From assembly GCF_023074835.1 (NCBI RefSeq), contig NZ_JALLGW010000002.1, positions 1-64,000 of the forward strand: a stretch of DNA of 64,000 nucleotides. The letters run 5' to 3'. Shown here piece after piece: positions 34,652 to 44,122 of this stretch (the first letter of the stretch is position 1; each line of letters opens with the position of its first letter). A program made the position numbers and the translations under genes. A model generated the notes under the pieces. That model searched no databases. It saw nothing but the letters and a program-made list of their open reading frames with translations, and was not told the origin of the DNA. Source of the DNA: Halomarina salina (GTDB lineage: Archaea; Halobacteriota; Halobacteria; Halobacteriales; Haloarculaceae).

Positions 34652-35659
34652 ATGCACGCCTACCTCGACCTCGTCCGTCGCGTCCTCGAAACCGGGGGGT
34701 ACAAACCCAATCGGACGGGCGTGGACACCGTCTCCGCGTTCGGCCAGCACTACCGCGTCGACCTTCAGGAGGGGTTCCCCCTGCTGACGACGAAACGGCT
34801 CTCGGACTTCCGCTGGAACTCGCTGGTCCACGAACTGCTCTGGTACCTCTCGGGGGAGGAGCACATCCGCACCCTCCGCGAGGAGACGGGCATCTGGAAC
34901 GCGTGGGCCGACGACGACGGGCGACTCGACACCGCCTACGGCCGGTTCTGGCGGCGCTACCCGGTCCCCGACTCCGGTCTCGACGGCGAGTCCTGGCCCG
35001 ACGACGCCCACCGCTGGACGCAGGAGGACGAGGGCGGCCGGACGTTCGACCAGTTGCAGTACGTCCTCGACACGCTCCGCGAGAACCCCAACTCCCGGCG
35101 GATGGTCGTCAACGCGTGGCACCCCGCCAACGCGGCCGTCTCGACGCTCCCGCCGTGTCACTACACGTTCGTCTTCAACGTCCAGGGCGACCGACTGAAC
35201 TGCCACCTCACCCAGCGCTCGGGCGACGTGGCCCTCGGCGTCCCGTTCAACGTCGCCGCGTACGCCCTCCTCACGCACGCCGTCGCCCAGCAGACCGGGT
35301 TCGAGGTCGGCGAGTTCAGCCACAGCGTCGTCGACGCCCACGTCTACTGCGGCGAGGGCGACCGCGGCGCGTGGTACGACGACAACCTCGACGAGTTGCA
35401 GTCGCGCCTCCGGGCAGTCGAGAACCGCAGCGAGTACGAGCGGGTCCGCGAGTGGGTCGAGGAGACCGCACCGGCCGAGGCCGAGGACCGCGAGCGCTAC
35501 GACCACGTCCCCGGACTGCTGACGCAACTCTCGCGCGAGCCACGCGAACGCCCACGCGTCGAGGTGGCGGACGTGCCGCTCGACGAGTTGACGTTCGAGG
35601 ACATCCGGTTGCACGACTACGACCCGGCCGACGGTATCCGGTTCGCCGTGGCAGAGTGA
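34652..35659 (+). CDS. thyA: thymidylate synthase ThyA
   Basis: A 335-aa folate-dependent thymidylate synthase that methylates dUMP with methylene-THF, giving dTMP and DHF. The catalytic Cys169 lies in LPPCHYTFVF; QRSGDVALGVPFN and SVVDAHVYC carry substrate-binding Arg/Ser and His residues. It is longer than E. coli ThyA (264 aa) owing to an acidic insert after GRFWRRYPVPD and another near 220-260, as in other extremely halophilic enzymes. The stop overlaps the GTG of the reductase gene, so both are co-translated, matching the need to recycle DHF. Confidence 0.95.
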   Translation: MHAYLDLVRRVLETGGYKPNRTGVDTVSAFGQHYRVDLQEGFPLLTTKRLSDFRWNSLVHELLWYLSGEEHIRTLREETGIWNAWADDDGRLDTAYGRFWRRYPVPDSGLDGESWPDDAHRWTQEDEGGRTFDQLQYVLDTLRENPNSRRMVVNAWHPANAAVSTLPPCHYTFVFNVQGDRLNCHLTQRSGDVALGVPFNVAAYALLTHAVAQQTGFEVGEFSHSVVDAHVYCGEGDRGAWYDDNLDELQSRLRAVENRSEYERVREWVEETAPAEAEDRERYDHVPGLLTQLSREPRERPRVEVADVPLDELTFEDIRLHDYDPADGIRFAVAE

Positions 35660-36204
35660 CCGTGGCGGACGAATCGGCACCCGCGACGGACGAGCGGGTC
35701 ACCATCACGCTCGTCGCTGCCGTCGCCGCCAACGGCGTCATCGGGCGCGACGGCGGGATGCCATGGCACCTGCCCGAGGACATGGCGCACTTCAAGGAGA
35801 CGACGGCGGGCCACCCGGTCGTGATGGGTCGCCTGACCTACGAGTCCATCGTCGCGGACCTGGGCGGTCCGCTGCCCGACCGGACGAACGTGGTTCTCAC
35901 GTCGCAGGGCGTCGACGCGGACGCCGAGAACGTCGCGCAGGTCGGGAGCGTCGAGGAAGCTGTGGCGGTCGCTGCCGCCGACGCTGGTGAGCGTGGCGTC
36001 GAGACGGTGTACGTCGTCGGTGGCGAGACGGTGTACGAGCAGATCCTGCCCCACGCCGACCGACTCGTGCTGACCGAACTCGACGACGAGTACGAGGGCG
36101 ACACGCGCTTCCCCGAGTGGAACCGGGAGGCGTTCACCGAGGTCGACCGAGACGTACGCGACGGGTTCGCGTTCGTCACGTACGAGCGCGTCGCGGAGAA
36201 GTGA
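35656..36204 (+). CDS. folA: dihydrofolate reductase
   Basis: An NADPH-dependent DHFR of 182 aa: VAAVAANGVIGRDGGMPWHL, the catalytic Asp in LPEDMAHFKETT, VVMGRLTYESI, and the NADPH loop VYVVGGETVYEQIL. The start is GTG at 35656 overlapping the thyA stop (GTGA), or GTG at 35662 (MADES); no ATG is present in the N-terminal region. It supplies THF for the thyA reaction. Asp/Glu content is high, typical for halophilic DHFRs. Confidence 0.93.
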   Translation: MTVADESAPATDERVTITLVAAVAANGVIGRDGGMPWHLPEDMAHFKETTAGHPVVMGRLTYESIVADLGGPLPDRTNVVLTSQGVDADAENVAQVGSVEEAVAVAAADAGERGVETVYVVGGETVYEQILPHADRLVLTELDDEYEGDTRFPEWNREAFTEVDRDVRDGFAFVTYERVAEK

Positions 36205-36247
36205 GGAGCGTCGAGGAAGAGGGACGGAGAGACGACCTGTCGGGAGT

Positions 36248-37120
36248 TCAGACTCGCGCCGAAGAGGCGCGGGTCAGCATGTACACCGCCAGCGCGCCGA
36301 GGACGACGTCGAGTGCGACGAGCACCGCGAGGTCGGGGGCGAGCGCGCTCCAGTTCCAGCCCTCCAGCATCAGCGTGCGGGTCGCGTCGACGCCGTAGGT
36401 GATGGGGTTGAGGCGGGCGACGACCTGCATCCACCCCGGCAGCGACTCGACCGGCAGGAACGCCGAGGAGACGAACAGGAGGGGGAAGACGAGCAGGTTC
36501 GCCCCGATGATGGTCGACTCCTGGTCGCGCGTCACCAGCGCGAGGACGTTCGAGAACGCCGTGAACCAGAGGCTGAACAGGACGGCGACGCCGACCATCG
36601 CCAGCGCGCCGAGCACGCCCGTCTCGACGGTCGCCCCGAGGACGACGCCGAGGACGATGATGAGCACGCCCTGCACCGCGACGCGGACCATCTCCGAGAG
36701 CGTCTTGCCGACGAACACCGCCGAACGGCGCATCGGCGTGACCAGCACCTTCTCGAACATCCCGTTCTCGACGTCGTTGACGAGGCCGATACCGGACGAG
36801 GAGGCGGCGATGAGGGCGACCTGGATGACGATGGCCGGGACGAGGAACGTCAGGTAGCCGACGCCCGCCGCGTCGCCGATTGCCGCGCCGACGACGCCGC
36901 CGAACACCTCCGAGAACAGCAGGAGGAAGACGACGGGCTGGACGACGCTCCCGACGACGATGAACGGGTTCCGGAGCGCCTTGAGGTTCCAGCGCTTGAA
37001 GTTCACCCACACCTCGGCGAGGTACGACGGGGGCTGAGCGACGTCGGCGGACGACGCCAGCGTCTCGTGGACCTGAGGGTCCTCGACGCTCGCGGTTCGG
37101 GTGCTCGCACCGCTACTCAT
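36248..37120 (-). CDS. ABC-2 type transporter permease (DrrB-like)
   Basis: A 290-aa permease with a 45-residue cytoplasmic N-terminus and six hydrophobic spans. NPFIVVGSVVQPVVFLLLFSEVF and the loop ENGMFEKVLVTPMRRSAVFVGK are diagnostic of DrrB/daunorubicin-type exporters. The ATG overlaps the stop of the preceding ATPase gene by 4 nt. Substrate unknown; in haloarchaea such systems are often implicated in lipid or drug efflux without proof. Confidence 0.9.
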   Translation of the reverse strand: MSSGASTRTASVEDPQVHETLASSADVAQPPSYLAEVWVNFKRWNLKALRNPFIVVGSVVQPVVFLLLFSEVFGGVVGAAIGDAAGVGYLTFLVPAIVIQVALIAASSSGIGLVNDVENGMFEKVLVTPMRRSAVFVGKTLSEMVRVAVQGVLIIVLGVVLGATVETGVLGALAMVGVAVLFSLWFTAFSNVLALVTRDQESTIIGANLLVFPLLFVSSAFLPVESLPGWMQVVARLNPITYGVDATRTLMLEGWNWSALAPDLAVLVALDVVLGALAVYMLTRASSARV

Positions 37121-38193
37121 CGCGCCACCTCCGAGGCGGCCACGTCGTCCGGTGTCTCACGGTCCTCGTCCTCGTCGTCGGAACGGGCTGGCGCGCCGGT
37201 GATGGCGAGGAACACGTCGTCGAGCGTCGGCGAGCGGACGTTGAACCCCTCGACGACGATACCGGCGTCGCGCAGGGCGACCAGCAGGTCGGTCCCGACC
37301 CGGCGGGCGCGCTGGGCGGTGACGCTCAGCCCCGACTCGGTCCGGGAGACGGACCCCTCGCCGTCGAGCAGCCCGGAGTCGTGGACGACGCCTTCGGCGC
37401 GGGCGAGCGTCGCGTCGCTCGGGTCGACGAGGTCGACGTCGAGCACGTCGCCGCCGACGCGCGCTTTCAGCTCCTCGGGCGTCCCGAGCGCGACGATGCG
37501 GCCGTCGTCGATGACGGCGATGCGGTCGCAGAGCTGGTCGGCCTCTTCGAGGTACTGCGTGGTGAGGAACACCGTCGTCCCCTCCTCGTTGATGCGCCGG
37601 AAGTAGTCCCAGAGGCGGTTCCGGGCCGTGGGGTCCAGCCCGGTGGTCGGTTCGTCGAGGAAGACGAGCGGCGGGCGGTGGACGAGCGCCGTCGCCACGT
37701 CGAGGCGCTTCTTCATCCCGCCGGAGTAGGTCTTGGCCTGCTCGTCGGCGACGTCGGCGAGGTCCACGAGTTCGAGGAGTTCGTCGATGCGCGCGGCGCG
37801 CTCGCTGCGCGGGACGCCGTACGCCTCGCAGGCGAACCGGACGTTCTCGCGGGCCGTGAGTTCGAGGTCGACGCTCGTCTCCTGGGCCATGTAGCCGATG
37901 GACGAGCGGAGCGCCCGCCGGTCGCGGCGCACGTCGAAGCCGTTGACGGTCACCGACCCGCCGGTCGGGTCGAGGAGCGTGACGAACGCCTTGATGGTCG
38001 TGGTCTTGCCCGCGCCGTTCGGACCGAGGAAGCCGAAGAACTCCCCCTCGGGGACGGTGAGGGAGACGCCCTTCACGGCCTCTGTGCCGGAGGCGTAGGT
38101 CACCGAGACGTCCTCGGCGCGGATGGCCGCGCGGTGGGGCGTCGGGTCGGCGGAATCGCTGTTGTCGCTGGTCGTCGAGGATACGGGATGCAT
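37117..38193 (-). CDS. ABC exporter ATP-binding protein (DrrA-like)
   Basis: A 358-aa ATPase: Walker A LGPNGAGKTTT, Q-loop IGYMAQETSVDLELTARENV, signature YSGGMKKRLDVATAL, Walker B LVFLDEPTTGLDPTARN, switch TTQYLEEAD. A DrrA-type C-terminal domain (about residues 245-330) with FNVRSPTLDDVFLAITG follows, the motif needed for pairing with DrrB proteins. A short acidic tail ends the protein. Translationally coupled to the downstream permease. Confidence 0.92.
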   Translation of the reverse strand: MHPVSSTTSDNSDSADPTPHRAAIRAEDVSVTYASGTEAVKGVSLTVPEGEFFGFLGPNGAGKTTTIKAFVTLLDPTGGSVTVNGFDVRRDRRALRSSIGYMAQETSVDLELTARENVRFACEAYGVPRSERAARIDELLELVDLADVADEQAKTYSGGMKKRLDVATALVHRPPLVFLDEPTTGLDPTARNRLWDYFRRINEEGTTVFLTTQYLEEADQLCDRIAVIDDGRIVALGTPEELKARVGGDVLDVDLVDPSDATLARAEGVVHDSGLLDGEGSVSRTESGLSVTAQRARRVGTDLLVALRDAGIVVEGFNVRSPTLDDVFLAITGAPARSDDEDEDRETPDDVAASEVAR

Positions 38194-38359
38194 GGAGTCT
38201 CCGCCCGGACCGACCGTCTCACTCCCTCCGCGACTGGCGCGGTGGCTGGCGACGTATCGATACGGTACTATCCGATAGGAGGCGCTCTGAGCGCTTAAAC
38301 CCGACTGTGGCCGCGATGCTAGCAGCGAACAGTCTATCCGCCCGCACGCTGACGGGGTG

Positions 38360-38368
38360 TTTTATTCG
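38360..38368 (+). promoter_or_regulatory. TATA-like box of the DUF1508 gene
   Basis: TTTTATTCG-like sequence centred about 25-26 nt before the ATG at 38389, predicting a leaderless mRNA. The rest of the 195-nt gap 38194-38388 holds only GC-rich sequence and a small inverted repeat (GCGCT..AGCGC). Confidence 0.5.
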
Positions 38369-38388
38369 AAAACGGCGTCAGTAGAAGT

Positions 38389-38577
38389 ATGTCCCACGCG
38401 ACATTCGAGCTGTACGAGGACGCGGCAGGCAAGTACCGCTGGCGACTCGTCCATCGGAACGGGAACATCATCGCGGACTCCGGCGAGGGGTACGTCAACG
38501 AGAGCGACGCGCGCAACGGCATCCACAGCGTGCGCTCGAACGCACCCGAAGCAGCGACGGTCGAGACCGAGGACTGA
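38389..38577 (+). CDS. DUF1508/YegP family protein (HVO_2922-type)
   Basis: A 62-aa protein with a single DUF1508 unit: FELYEDAAGKYRWRLVHRNG and NIIADSGEGYVNESDARNGI, ending in an acidic tail. Bacterial YegP has two such units. Solved members are small dimeric alpha-beta proteins; no activity is established. Haloarchaea commonly carry several copies. Identification of the family is firm; the function is not known. Confidence 0.9.
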   Translation: MSHATFELYEDAAGKYRWRLVHRNGNIIADSGEGYVNESDARNGIHSVRSNAPEAATVETED

Positions 38578-38698
38578 GCCGAGAGCGACGACCGAGCGCA
38601 GCGAACCGCCGCAGCCGACCGTGGCGGCGAGTAAACCACTCGTCAGTCGTGGTCGGTTCTGCATCGTTTTTTGTTGACGTGTCCCCAAGCGTGCCAGC

Positions 38699-40540
38699 AT
38701 GTCACGGGACCCCATCGACTACGGCGCGCTCGACGCCGGGCGAGACTGCAACTACTGGGCGCTCGACCGGACCCTCCAGCGAGTCGCGGAGCGGGCGTAC
38801 CCGGAGGCGGACTACGACTGGGCGGCCGAGCGGCTGGACTGGCTGGGCGAGCAGACAGGGACGCGCATCGCGGACAACAGCGAGGCAGTCGAGCGCCACC
38901 CGCCGGAACTCGACACCTACGACGACATGGGCGAGGTGCTGAACCACGTCGAGTACCACCCCGCGCTCGCCGACACGGAACTGGCGACGTACTGCGAGTT
39001 CGGCCTCGCACACGACGTGTTCCACGCCCCGGAGGGGCGGGACGAACCGCTCGGTCTGACCCACGCTATCGCGGGCGAAGCCATCCTCTCGTACGCCGAC
39101 CCCGGTTTCGTCTGCCCCGCGTCGATGACCGTCGGCGCGGCCATCGTCCTCGACCGGTTCGGGCGGGACGACCCACGGACCGAACGCTACCTCGACGCGC
39201 TGACGAGCGACGACCCCGATGAGTACGTCGAGGGCGCGATGTTCCTCACGGAGAAGCAGGGCGGGAGCGACGTCGGGGCGAACGAGACCACCGCCGTGGC
39301 CACGAACGAGGAGGGCGTCTACGAACTCACCGGCGAGAAGTGGTTCTGCTCGAACATCGACGCCGAGGGGACGCTGGCGCTCGCCCGCCGCGAGGACGCC
39401 CCCGAGGGGACGAAAGGACTCTCGCTGTTCGTCGTCCCGCACACGCTCGACGACGGGGGCACCCCACGCGGCGAGGGCGACGACGCGCGCCTCAACGACC
39501 AGTTGTACCGCCGCCTGAAGGACAAACTCGGGACGCTGTCGGTGCCGACGGGGGAGGTCGAACTGCGCGGCGCCACGGGCTACCTCGTCGGCGAACCCGA
39601 ACGCGGCTTCGAGTACATGACCGAGATGCTCAACTTCGAGCGCCTGTCGAACGCTGCGGCGTCGGTGGGCATCATGGGTCGCTGCCTGCTGGAGTCGAAG
39701 GTGTACGCCGCCGACCGCGAGGCGTTCGGCCAGACCATCGACCAGTACCCGCTGATGCGCCGCGACCTCGTGGAGATGAGCGTGGACTACGAGGCCGCGA
39801 CGGCGTTCGTGTTCGCCGCCTCGCGCCTGCTCGACGACTACCGCGAGGCGGTGCTGGCCGCGGACACCGTCGAGGAGGCGCACCAGTCCGAAGCGTTCCG
39901 CCTGATGCGGATGCTCGTCCCGGTCGCCAAACTCCGGACCGCCCGCGAGTCGGTCGAGACGGCCTCCTACGCCTGTGAAGTGCTGGGCGGGAACGGCTAC
40001 GTCAGCGGCTTCACCACCGAGCGGATGCTTCGAGACGCGCAGGTGCTCCCCATCTGGGAGGGCACCTCGAACATCCTCTCGCTGGACCTGCTGCGCGTCC
40101 TCGCGAAGCAGGCCAGCCACGAGGTGTTCGTCCCGGCCGTCGAGGAGCGACTCGACGCGGCCGCCGACCACCCCGAACTGGCCGACACCGTCGAGACGGT
40201 CCGCGCGGAACTGACCGACCTCCAGACGGCGATGGGGACGCTCGCCACCGAGGACCGCGACTACGCCCAGCTGCAGGCCAAGGAGCTGGCGAACTACGTC
40301 TACGACGTGTTCTCGGCCGCCGAACTGCTCGCCATGGCCGCCGAGGACCTCGAGGCAGGCGACGGGCGGCGGGCGCTCGTCGCCCGCGAGTTCGTGCGCC
40401 AGCAGTTCGGCCGGGAGGAGGGTCGCGGCATCGCGTCGGGCGACCGCCTTCCGCTCGACCACTTCGACGCCGTCGTCCGGTACGCCGTGGTCGACCCAGC
40501 CGACCTCTCGACGGCGGAGACTGCCCCCGCAGACGACTGA
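38699..40540 (+). CDS. acyl-CoA dehydrogenase, AidB-like
   Basis: A 613-aa acyl-CoA-dehydrogenase-family flavoprotein. The middle domain TEKQGGSDVGANET and KWFCSNIDAEGTLALAR binds FAD, and the C-terminal helical domain ends with LPIWEGTSNILSLDLLR, where E supplies the usual family acid. The extra C-terminal segment of about 120 aa and length beyond 540 aa place it with AidB/long-chain variants rather than the 381-aa enzyme at 4809-5954. Its ATG lies about 31 nt after a T-rich TATA-like stretch (38664-38675). Acyl substrate or alkyl-damage role cannot be separated by sequence. Confidence 0.9.
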   Translation: MSRDPIDYGALDAGRDCNYWALDRTLQRVAERAYPEADYDWAAERLDWLGEQTGTRIADNSEAVERHPPELDTYDDMGEVLNHVEYHPALADTELATYCEFGLAHDVFHAPEGRDEPLGLTHAIAGEAILSYADPGFVCPASMTVGAAIVLDRFGRDDPRTERYLDALTSDDPDEYVEGAMFLTEKQGGSDVGANETTAVATNEEGVYELTGEKWFCSNIDAEGTLALARREDAPEGTKGLSLFVVPHTLDDGGTPRGEGDDARLNDQLYRRLKDKLGTLSVPTGEVELRGATGYLVGEPERGFEYMTEMLNFERLSNAAASVGIMGRCLLESKVYAADREAFGQTIDQYPLMRRDLVEMSVDYEAATAFVFAASRLLDDYREAVLAADTVEEAHQSEAFRLMRMLVPVAKLRTARESVETASYACEVLGGNGYVSGFTTERMLRDAQVLPIWEGTSNILSLDLLRVLAKQASHEVFVPAVEERLDAAADHPELADTVETVRAELTDLQTAMGTLATEDRDYAQLQAKELANYVYDVFSAAELLAMAAEDLEAGDGRRALVAREFVRQQFGREEGRGIASGDRLPLDHFDAVVRYAVVDPADLSTAETAPADD

Positions 40541-40638
40541 GGCGGGTCGTCTTTTGTAGACGGTCATCCGAGGGCGACCCGCGACGCGACCACCGACCGG
40601 ACGCGTCCCCCGCGACACAATCCCCCGACGGTACGCGG

Positions 40639-40647
40639 TTTTTTATC
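40639..40647 (+). promoter_or_regulatory. TATA-like box of the FAD/Fe-S oxidase gene
   Basis: TTTTTTATC at 40639-40647 is centred about 26 nt before the ATG at 40669, consistent with a leaderless transcript. Confidence 0.55.
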
Positions 40648-40668
40648 CTCGGACGGGGAGGGGACCGT

Positions 40669-43600
40669 ATGGCACTCGGGGAGCGACCGCAGGACCCGGC
40701 GGCGGATCCGCGGTCGACGTACGACTACGAGATGGGCGACGTCGCCCGCCCGGGGCTCGTCGACGACCTCGAATCGCTCGTCGACGGCGAGGTCCGGTTC
40801 GACGAGTACTCCAGAACGCTGTACGCCACCGACGCCAGCGCCTACGAGATGCTCCCGGTCGGCGTCGTCTACCCGACGGACACCGAGGACGTGGCGGCGG
40901 TGATGCGCTACTGTGCGAAGCGGACGATTCCGGTACTCCCCCGCGGGGGCGGGACGAGTCTCGCCGGGCAGACGGTCAACCAGGCGGTCGTCCTCGACTT
41001 CACGCGCCACATGGACAGCGTGACGGACGTCAGCCCCGGACGACGGCGAGCGACCGCGCAGGCGGGGACCATCCTGGGCGAACTGAACCGGGACCTCGCC
41101 GACCACGACCTGAAGTTCGCCCCCGACCCCGCGTGGGCCGACAAGTCCGCCATCGGCGGCGCGGTCGGCAACAACTCGACGGGCGCGCACTCGCTGGTGT
41201 ACGGCAAGACCGACGCCTACGTCGAGTCCTGCGAGGTCGTCCTCGCCGACGGACACGTCACCCGGTTCGGCGAGATAGCCGTCGACGAACTGCGCGAGAA
41301 GGCCGACCCCGAGAGCGACGCGTGGGGCGACGGTCCCGAGAGTTCCCTGCTCCCGCGCATCTACGCGGAGGTCGTCCGCATCCTCGACGAGGAGGCCGAG
41401 GAGGTAGACCGGCGCTACCCCGACCTGAAGCGGAACGTCTCGGGGTACAACCTCGACGTGCTGGTCGAGGAGGGGCGCGAGGACGGCGTCGTCAACCTCG
41501 CGCGCCTGCTCGCCGGGAGCGAGGGGACGCTCGCCGTCGTCACCGAGGTGACCGTCTCGCTGGAACTCGTCCCCGAGACGAAGGCCGTCGCGCTGTTGAC
41601 CTACGACACGCTGCTGGACGCGCTGGAGGACGTCGAACCCATCCTCGACCACGACCCGGCGGCCGTCGAGGTGATGGACGACGTGTTGCTGGACCTCGCC
41701 CGCGACACCCCCGAGTTCGCGGACGTGGTCGGACTGCTCCCGGAGGGTACCGGGTCGGTACTGCTCGTGGAGTTCTACGCCGACAGCGACGAGGAGGGCC
41801 AGCAGTTCGTCGCGGACCTCGTCGCCGACCGGGTGGGCGACGTGGAGACGGTGGCGACGCCGACCGAGGGCGCGAGCGAGCGGACGACGAAGGACCGCTA
41901 CGCGAGTCACGCGCTGGAGGCCCACGACGACGACGACCGCGCGCAGTTCTGGAAGATGCGGAAGTCCGGCCTCCCCATCCTGCTGTCGCGGACGACCGAC
42001 GAGAAACACGCCTCGTTCATCGAGGACACCGCGGTTCCGGCCGAACACCTCCCGGCGTTCGTCGAGGAGTTCGAGGCGGTGCTGGAGGAGGAGGGGACGT
42101 TCGCGTCGTACTACGCCCACGCCGGACCGGGCGTCCTGCACATCCGGCCGCTCGTCAGCACGAAGACCGAGAACGGCCTGGAGTCGTTCCACGCCATCGC
42201 CGACGCGGTGACGGACCTCGTCGTCGAGTACGGTGGGTCGGTGTCGGGCGAACACGGCGACGGGCGCGCCCGAACCCAGTGGAACCGGCGACTGTACGGC
42301 GACCGCCTCTGGAAGGCGTTCGGCGAGTTGAAGACCGCCTTCGACCCGGAGTGGCTGCTCAACCCCGGCAACGTCTGCGGCGACCACGACATGCGCCGCC
42401 ACCTGCGCTACGACCCCGACTACGAGTTCGACGCCGGGTTCGAGCCGACGCTGAACTGGGAGAACGAGAACGGGATGCAGGGGATGGTCGAACTCTGTCA
42501 CGGCTGTGGCGGCTGTCGCGGCTCGCAGGAGACGACCGGCGGTGTGATGTGCCCGACCTACCGCGCGATGGACGAGGAGGCGCTGTCGACGCGCGGGCGG
42601 GCCAACGCGCTCCGCAACGCGATGTCCGGGACGCTCCCGGAGGACCCGACGGACGACGAGTTCGTCGAGGAGGTGATGGACCTCTGTATCGGCTGCAAGG
42701 GCTGTTCGAAGGACTGTCCGAGCGGCGTCGACATGGCGAAGCTGAAGGCCGAGGTGGAGTACGAACACCGCAAACGCCACGGTTCCAGCCTCCGCGACCG
42801 CCTCTTCGCCAACGTGGACGCGGTGAACCGCCTCGGGTCCGCGTTCGCGCCGCTGGCCAACGCCCTCACGGGCCTCCCCGGCGCGGGCCGACTGCAGGAG
42901 TCGCTGCTCGGCATCGCCAGCGAGCGGAAACTCCCGTCGTTCGCCAGCGAGACGTTCGAGGACTGGTGTTCGCGCCGGACGCCCGACATCGCTCCCGAGG
43001 CGGCCGACCGCAAGGTGTTGCTGTTCCCGGACACGTACACCAACTACAACCGCCCGGCGGCCGGGAAGGCGGCCGTCGAGGTGCTCGAAGCCGCTGGCGT
43101 CCACGTGCAGGTCCCCGACGTGGGGCCGAGCGGCCGGGCCGCCCACTCCAAGGGGATGCTCGGCGTCGCCCGCGAACGAGCGCAGGCCGTCGTCGACGAC
43201 CTTGCACCGCGGGTCCGGGACGGCTGGGACATCGTCGTCCTCGAACCCTCCGACGCCGTGATGCTGCAACACGACTACCTCGACCTGCTGTCCGGGCCGG
43301 ACGTCGAACACCTCTCGGAGAACGTCTACGGGTTCTCCGAGTTCCTCGATGTCCACCGCATCGACGAACGCCTTCCCCTCTCCGGAACGGGGTCGCTGAC
43401 CTACCACGGCCACTGTCACCAGAAGTCCACGCTGAAGGACCACCACGCCGTCGGCGTCCTCCGGCGGGCGGGCTACGACGTGGACCCCATCGACTCGGGC
43501 TGCTGCGGGATGGCGGGCAGTTTCGGGTACGAGGCCGAACACTACTCGATGAGCCGGGCCATCGGCGACGTACTGGTCGGACAGGTGGAGGCGTCGGTCG

Positions 43601-43998
43601 GCGAGCGAGTCGTCGCCCCCGGCGCGTCCTGCCGGTCGCAACTGGAGTCGTACGACGAGCGACCCGACCACCCCGCCGAACTGCTCCACGAGGCCGTCGC
43701 GATGTGGGAACGCGGCCAGGACGTCGGGGCGACGGAGAGCGTCGACGTGGTCCGGACCGACGAGGACGGGGCGACGGACGGCCGGGCGGGGAAAAGCGAC
43801 GGAGCGGAGTCGTCCACTGCGTCGTCCGACGGGCCTCCGACGGCCGAGGGCGACCGACCGACCGGGGAGTGGGTCGACGTCGTCCGCACCGACGACGAGC
43901 GGACCTCGGGCAGTCGCTCGCGTCGACCCACTACCGAGGACGAACCGGACGATACAGCCGACGAGACGCCCGACGAGCACGGCGACGACCGGTCGTAG
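40669..43998 (+). CDS. FAD-linked oxidase fused to Fe-S (CCG) domain protein
   Basis: A 1109-aa fusion of a glycolate/D-2-hydroxyacid dehydrogenase flavin domain and a GlpC/GlcF-like Fe-S electron carrier. The FAD PP-loop is PRGGGTSLAGQTVNQ, and the ALGDH-type KFAPDP...NNSTGAHSLVYG follows. A 4Fe-4S pair lies in CHGCGGCRG...CP and CIGCKGCSKDCPSGVD. The CCG domain gives HGHCHQKSTLKDH and DSGCCGMAGSFGYEAEH. It should oxidise a D-2-hydroxyacid (lactate, glycolate, hydroxyglutarate) and feed electrons to the membrane chain. The C-terminal 85 residues are a disordered tail with two copies of VDVVRTD. Confidence 0.92.
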   Translation: MALGERPQDPAADPRSTYDYEMGDVARPGLVDDLESLVDGEVRFDEYSRTLYATDASAYEMLPVGVVYPTDTEDVAAVMRYCAKRTIPVLPRGGGTSLAGQTVNQAVVLDFTRHMDSVTDVSPGRRRATAQAGTILGELNRDLADHDLKFAPDPAWADKSAIGGAVGNNSTGAHSLVYGKTDAYVESCEVVLADGHVTRFGEIAVDELREKADPESDAWGDGPESSLLPRIYAEVVRILDEEAEEVDRRYPDLKRNVSGYNLDVLVEEGREDGVVNLARLLAGSEGTLAVVTEVTVSLELVPETKAVALLTYDTLLDALEDVEPILDHDPAAVEVMDDVLLDLARDTPEFADVVGLLPEGTGSVLLVEFYADSDEEGQQFVADLVADRVGDVETVATPTEGASERTTKDRYASHALEAHDDDDRAQFWKMRKSGLPILLSRTTDEKHASFIEDTAVPAEHLPAFVEEFEAVLEEEGTFASYYAHAGPGVLHIRPLVSTKTENGLESFHAIADAVTDLVVEYGGSVSGEHGDGRARTQWNRRLYGDRLWKAFGELKTAFDPEWLLNPGNVCGDHDMRRHLRYDPDYEFDAGFEPTLNWENENGMQGMVELCHGCGGCRGSQETTGGVMCPTYRAMDEEALSTRGRANALRNAMSGTLPEDPTDDEFVEEVMDLCIGCKGCSKDCPSGVDMAKLKAEVEYEHRKRHGSSLRDRLFANVDAVNRLGSAFAPLANALTGLPGAGRLQESLLGIASERKLPSFASETFEDWCSRRTPDIAPEAADRKVLLFPDTYTNYNRPAAGKAAVEVLEAAGVHVQVPDVGPSGRAAHSKGMLGVARERAQAVVDDLAPRVRDGWDIVVLEPSDAVMLQHDYLDLLSGPDVEHLSENVYGFSEFLDVHRIDERLPLSGTGSLTYHGHCHQKSTLKDHHAVGVLRRAGYDVDPIDSGCCGMAGSFGYEAEHYSMSRAIGDVLVGQVEASVGERVVAPGASCRSQLESYDERPDHPAELLHEAVAMWERGQDVGATESVDVVRTDEDGATDGRAGKSDGAESSTASSDGPPTAEGDRPTGEWVDVVRTDDERTSGSRSRRPTTEDEPDDTADETPDEHGDDRS

Positions 43999-44090
43999 CG
44001 GCCGACCGTCGCGTCGTTCCGAGACCCCTAGCGAAGTTATCGCCCCCTACACATGTGAATAGAGGTAACATAACGAGCGCTGTCCGTGCG

Positions 44091-44100
44091 GATTTTATAC
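44091..44100 (+). promoter_or_regulatory. TATA-like box of the membrane regulator gene
   Basis: GATTTTATAC at 44091-44100 is centred about 26 nt before the ATG at 44123, consistent with a leaderless transcript. Confidence 0.55.
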
Positions 44101-44122
44101 CTCGCGGGCTACCGGACGGCAG

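Noticed and set aside
38702-40618. A 638-codon minus-strand open frame antisense to the AidB-like gene
   Set aside because: Shadow of a gene with complete acyl-CoA dehydrogenase motifs.
40564-43980. A 1138-codon minus-strand open frame opposite the FAD/Fe-S oxidase gene
   Set aside because: It is antisense to a well-supported gene; GC-rich third positions produce long shadow frames. No family motif is seen in it.
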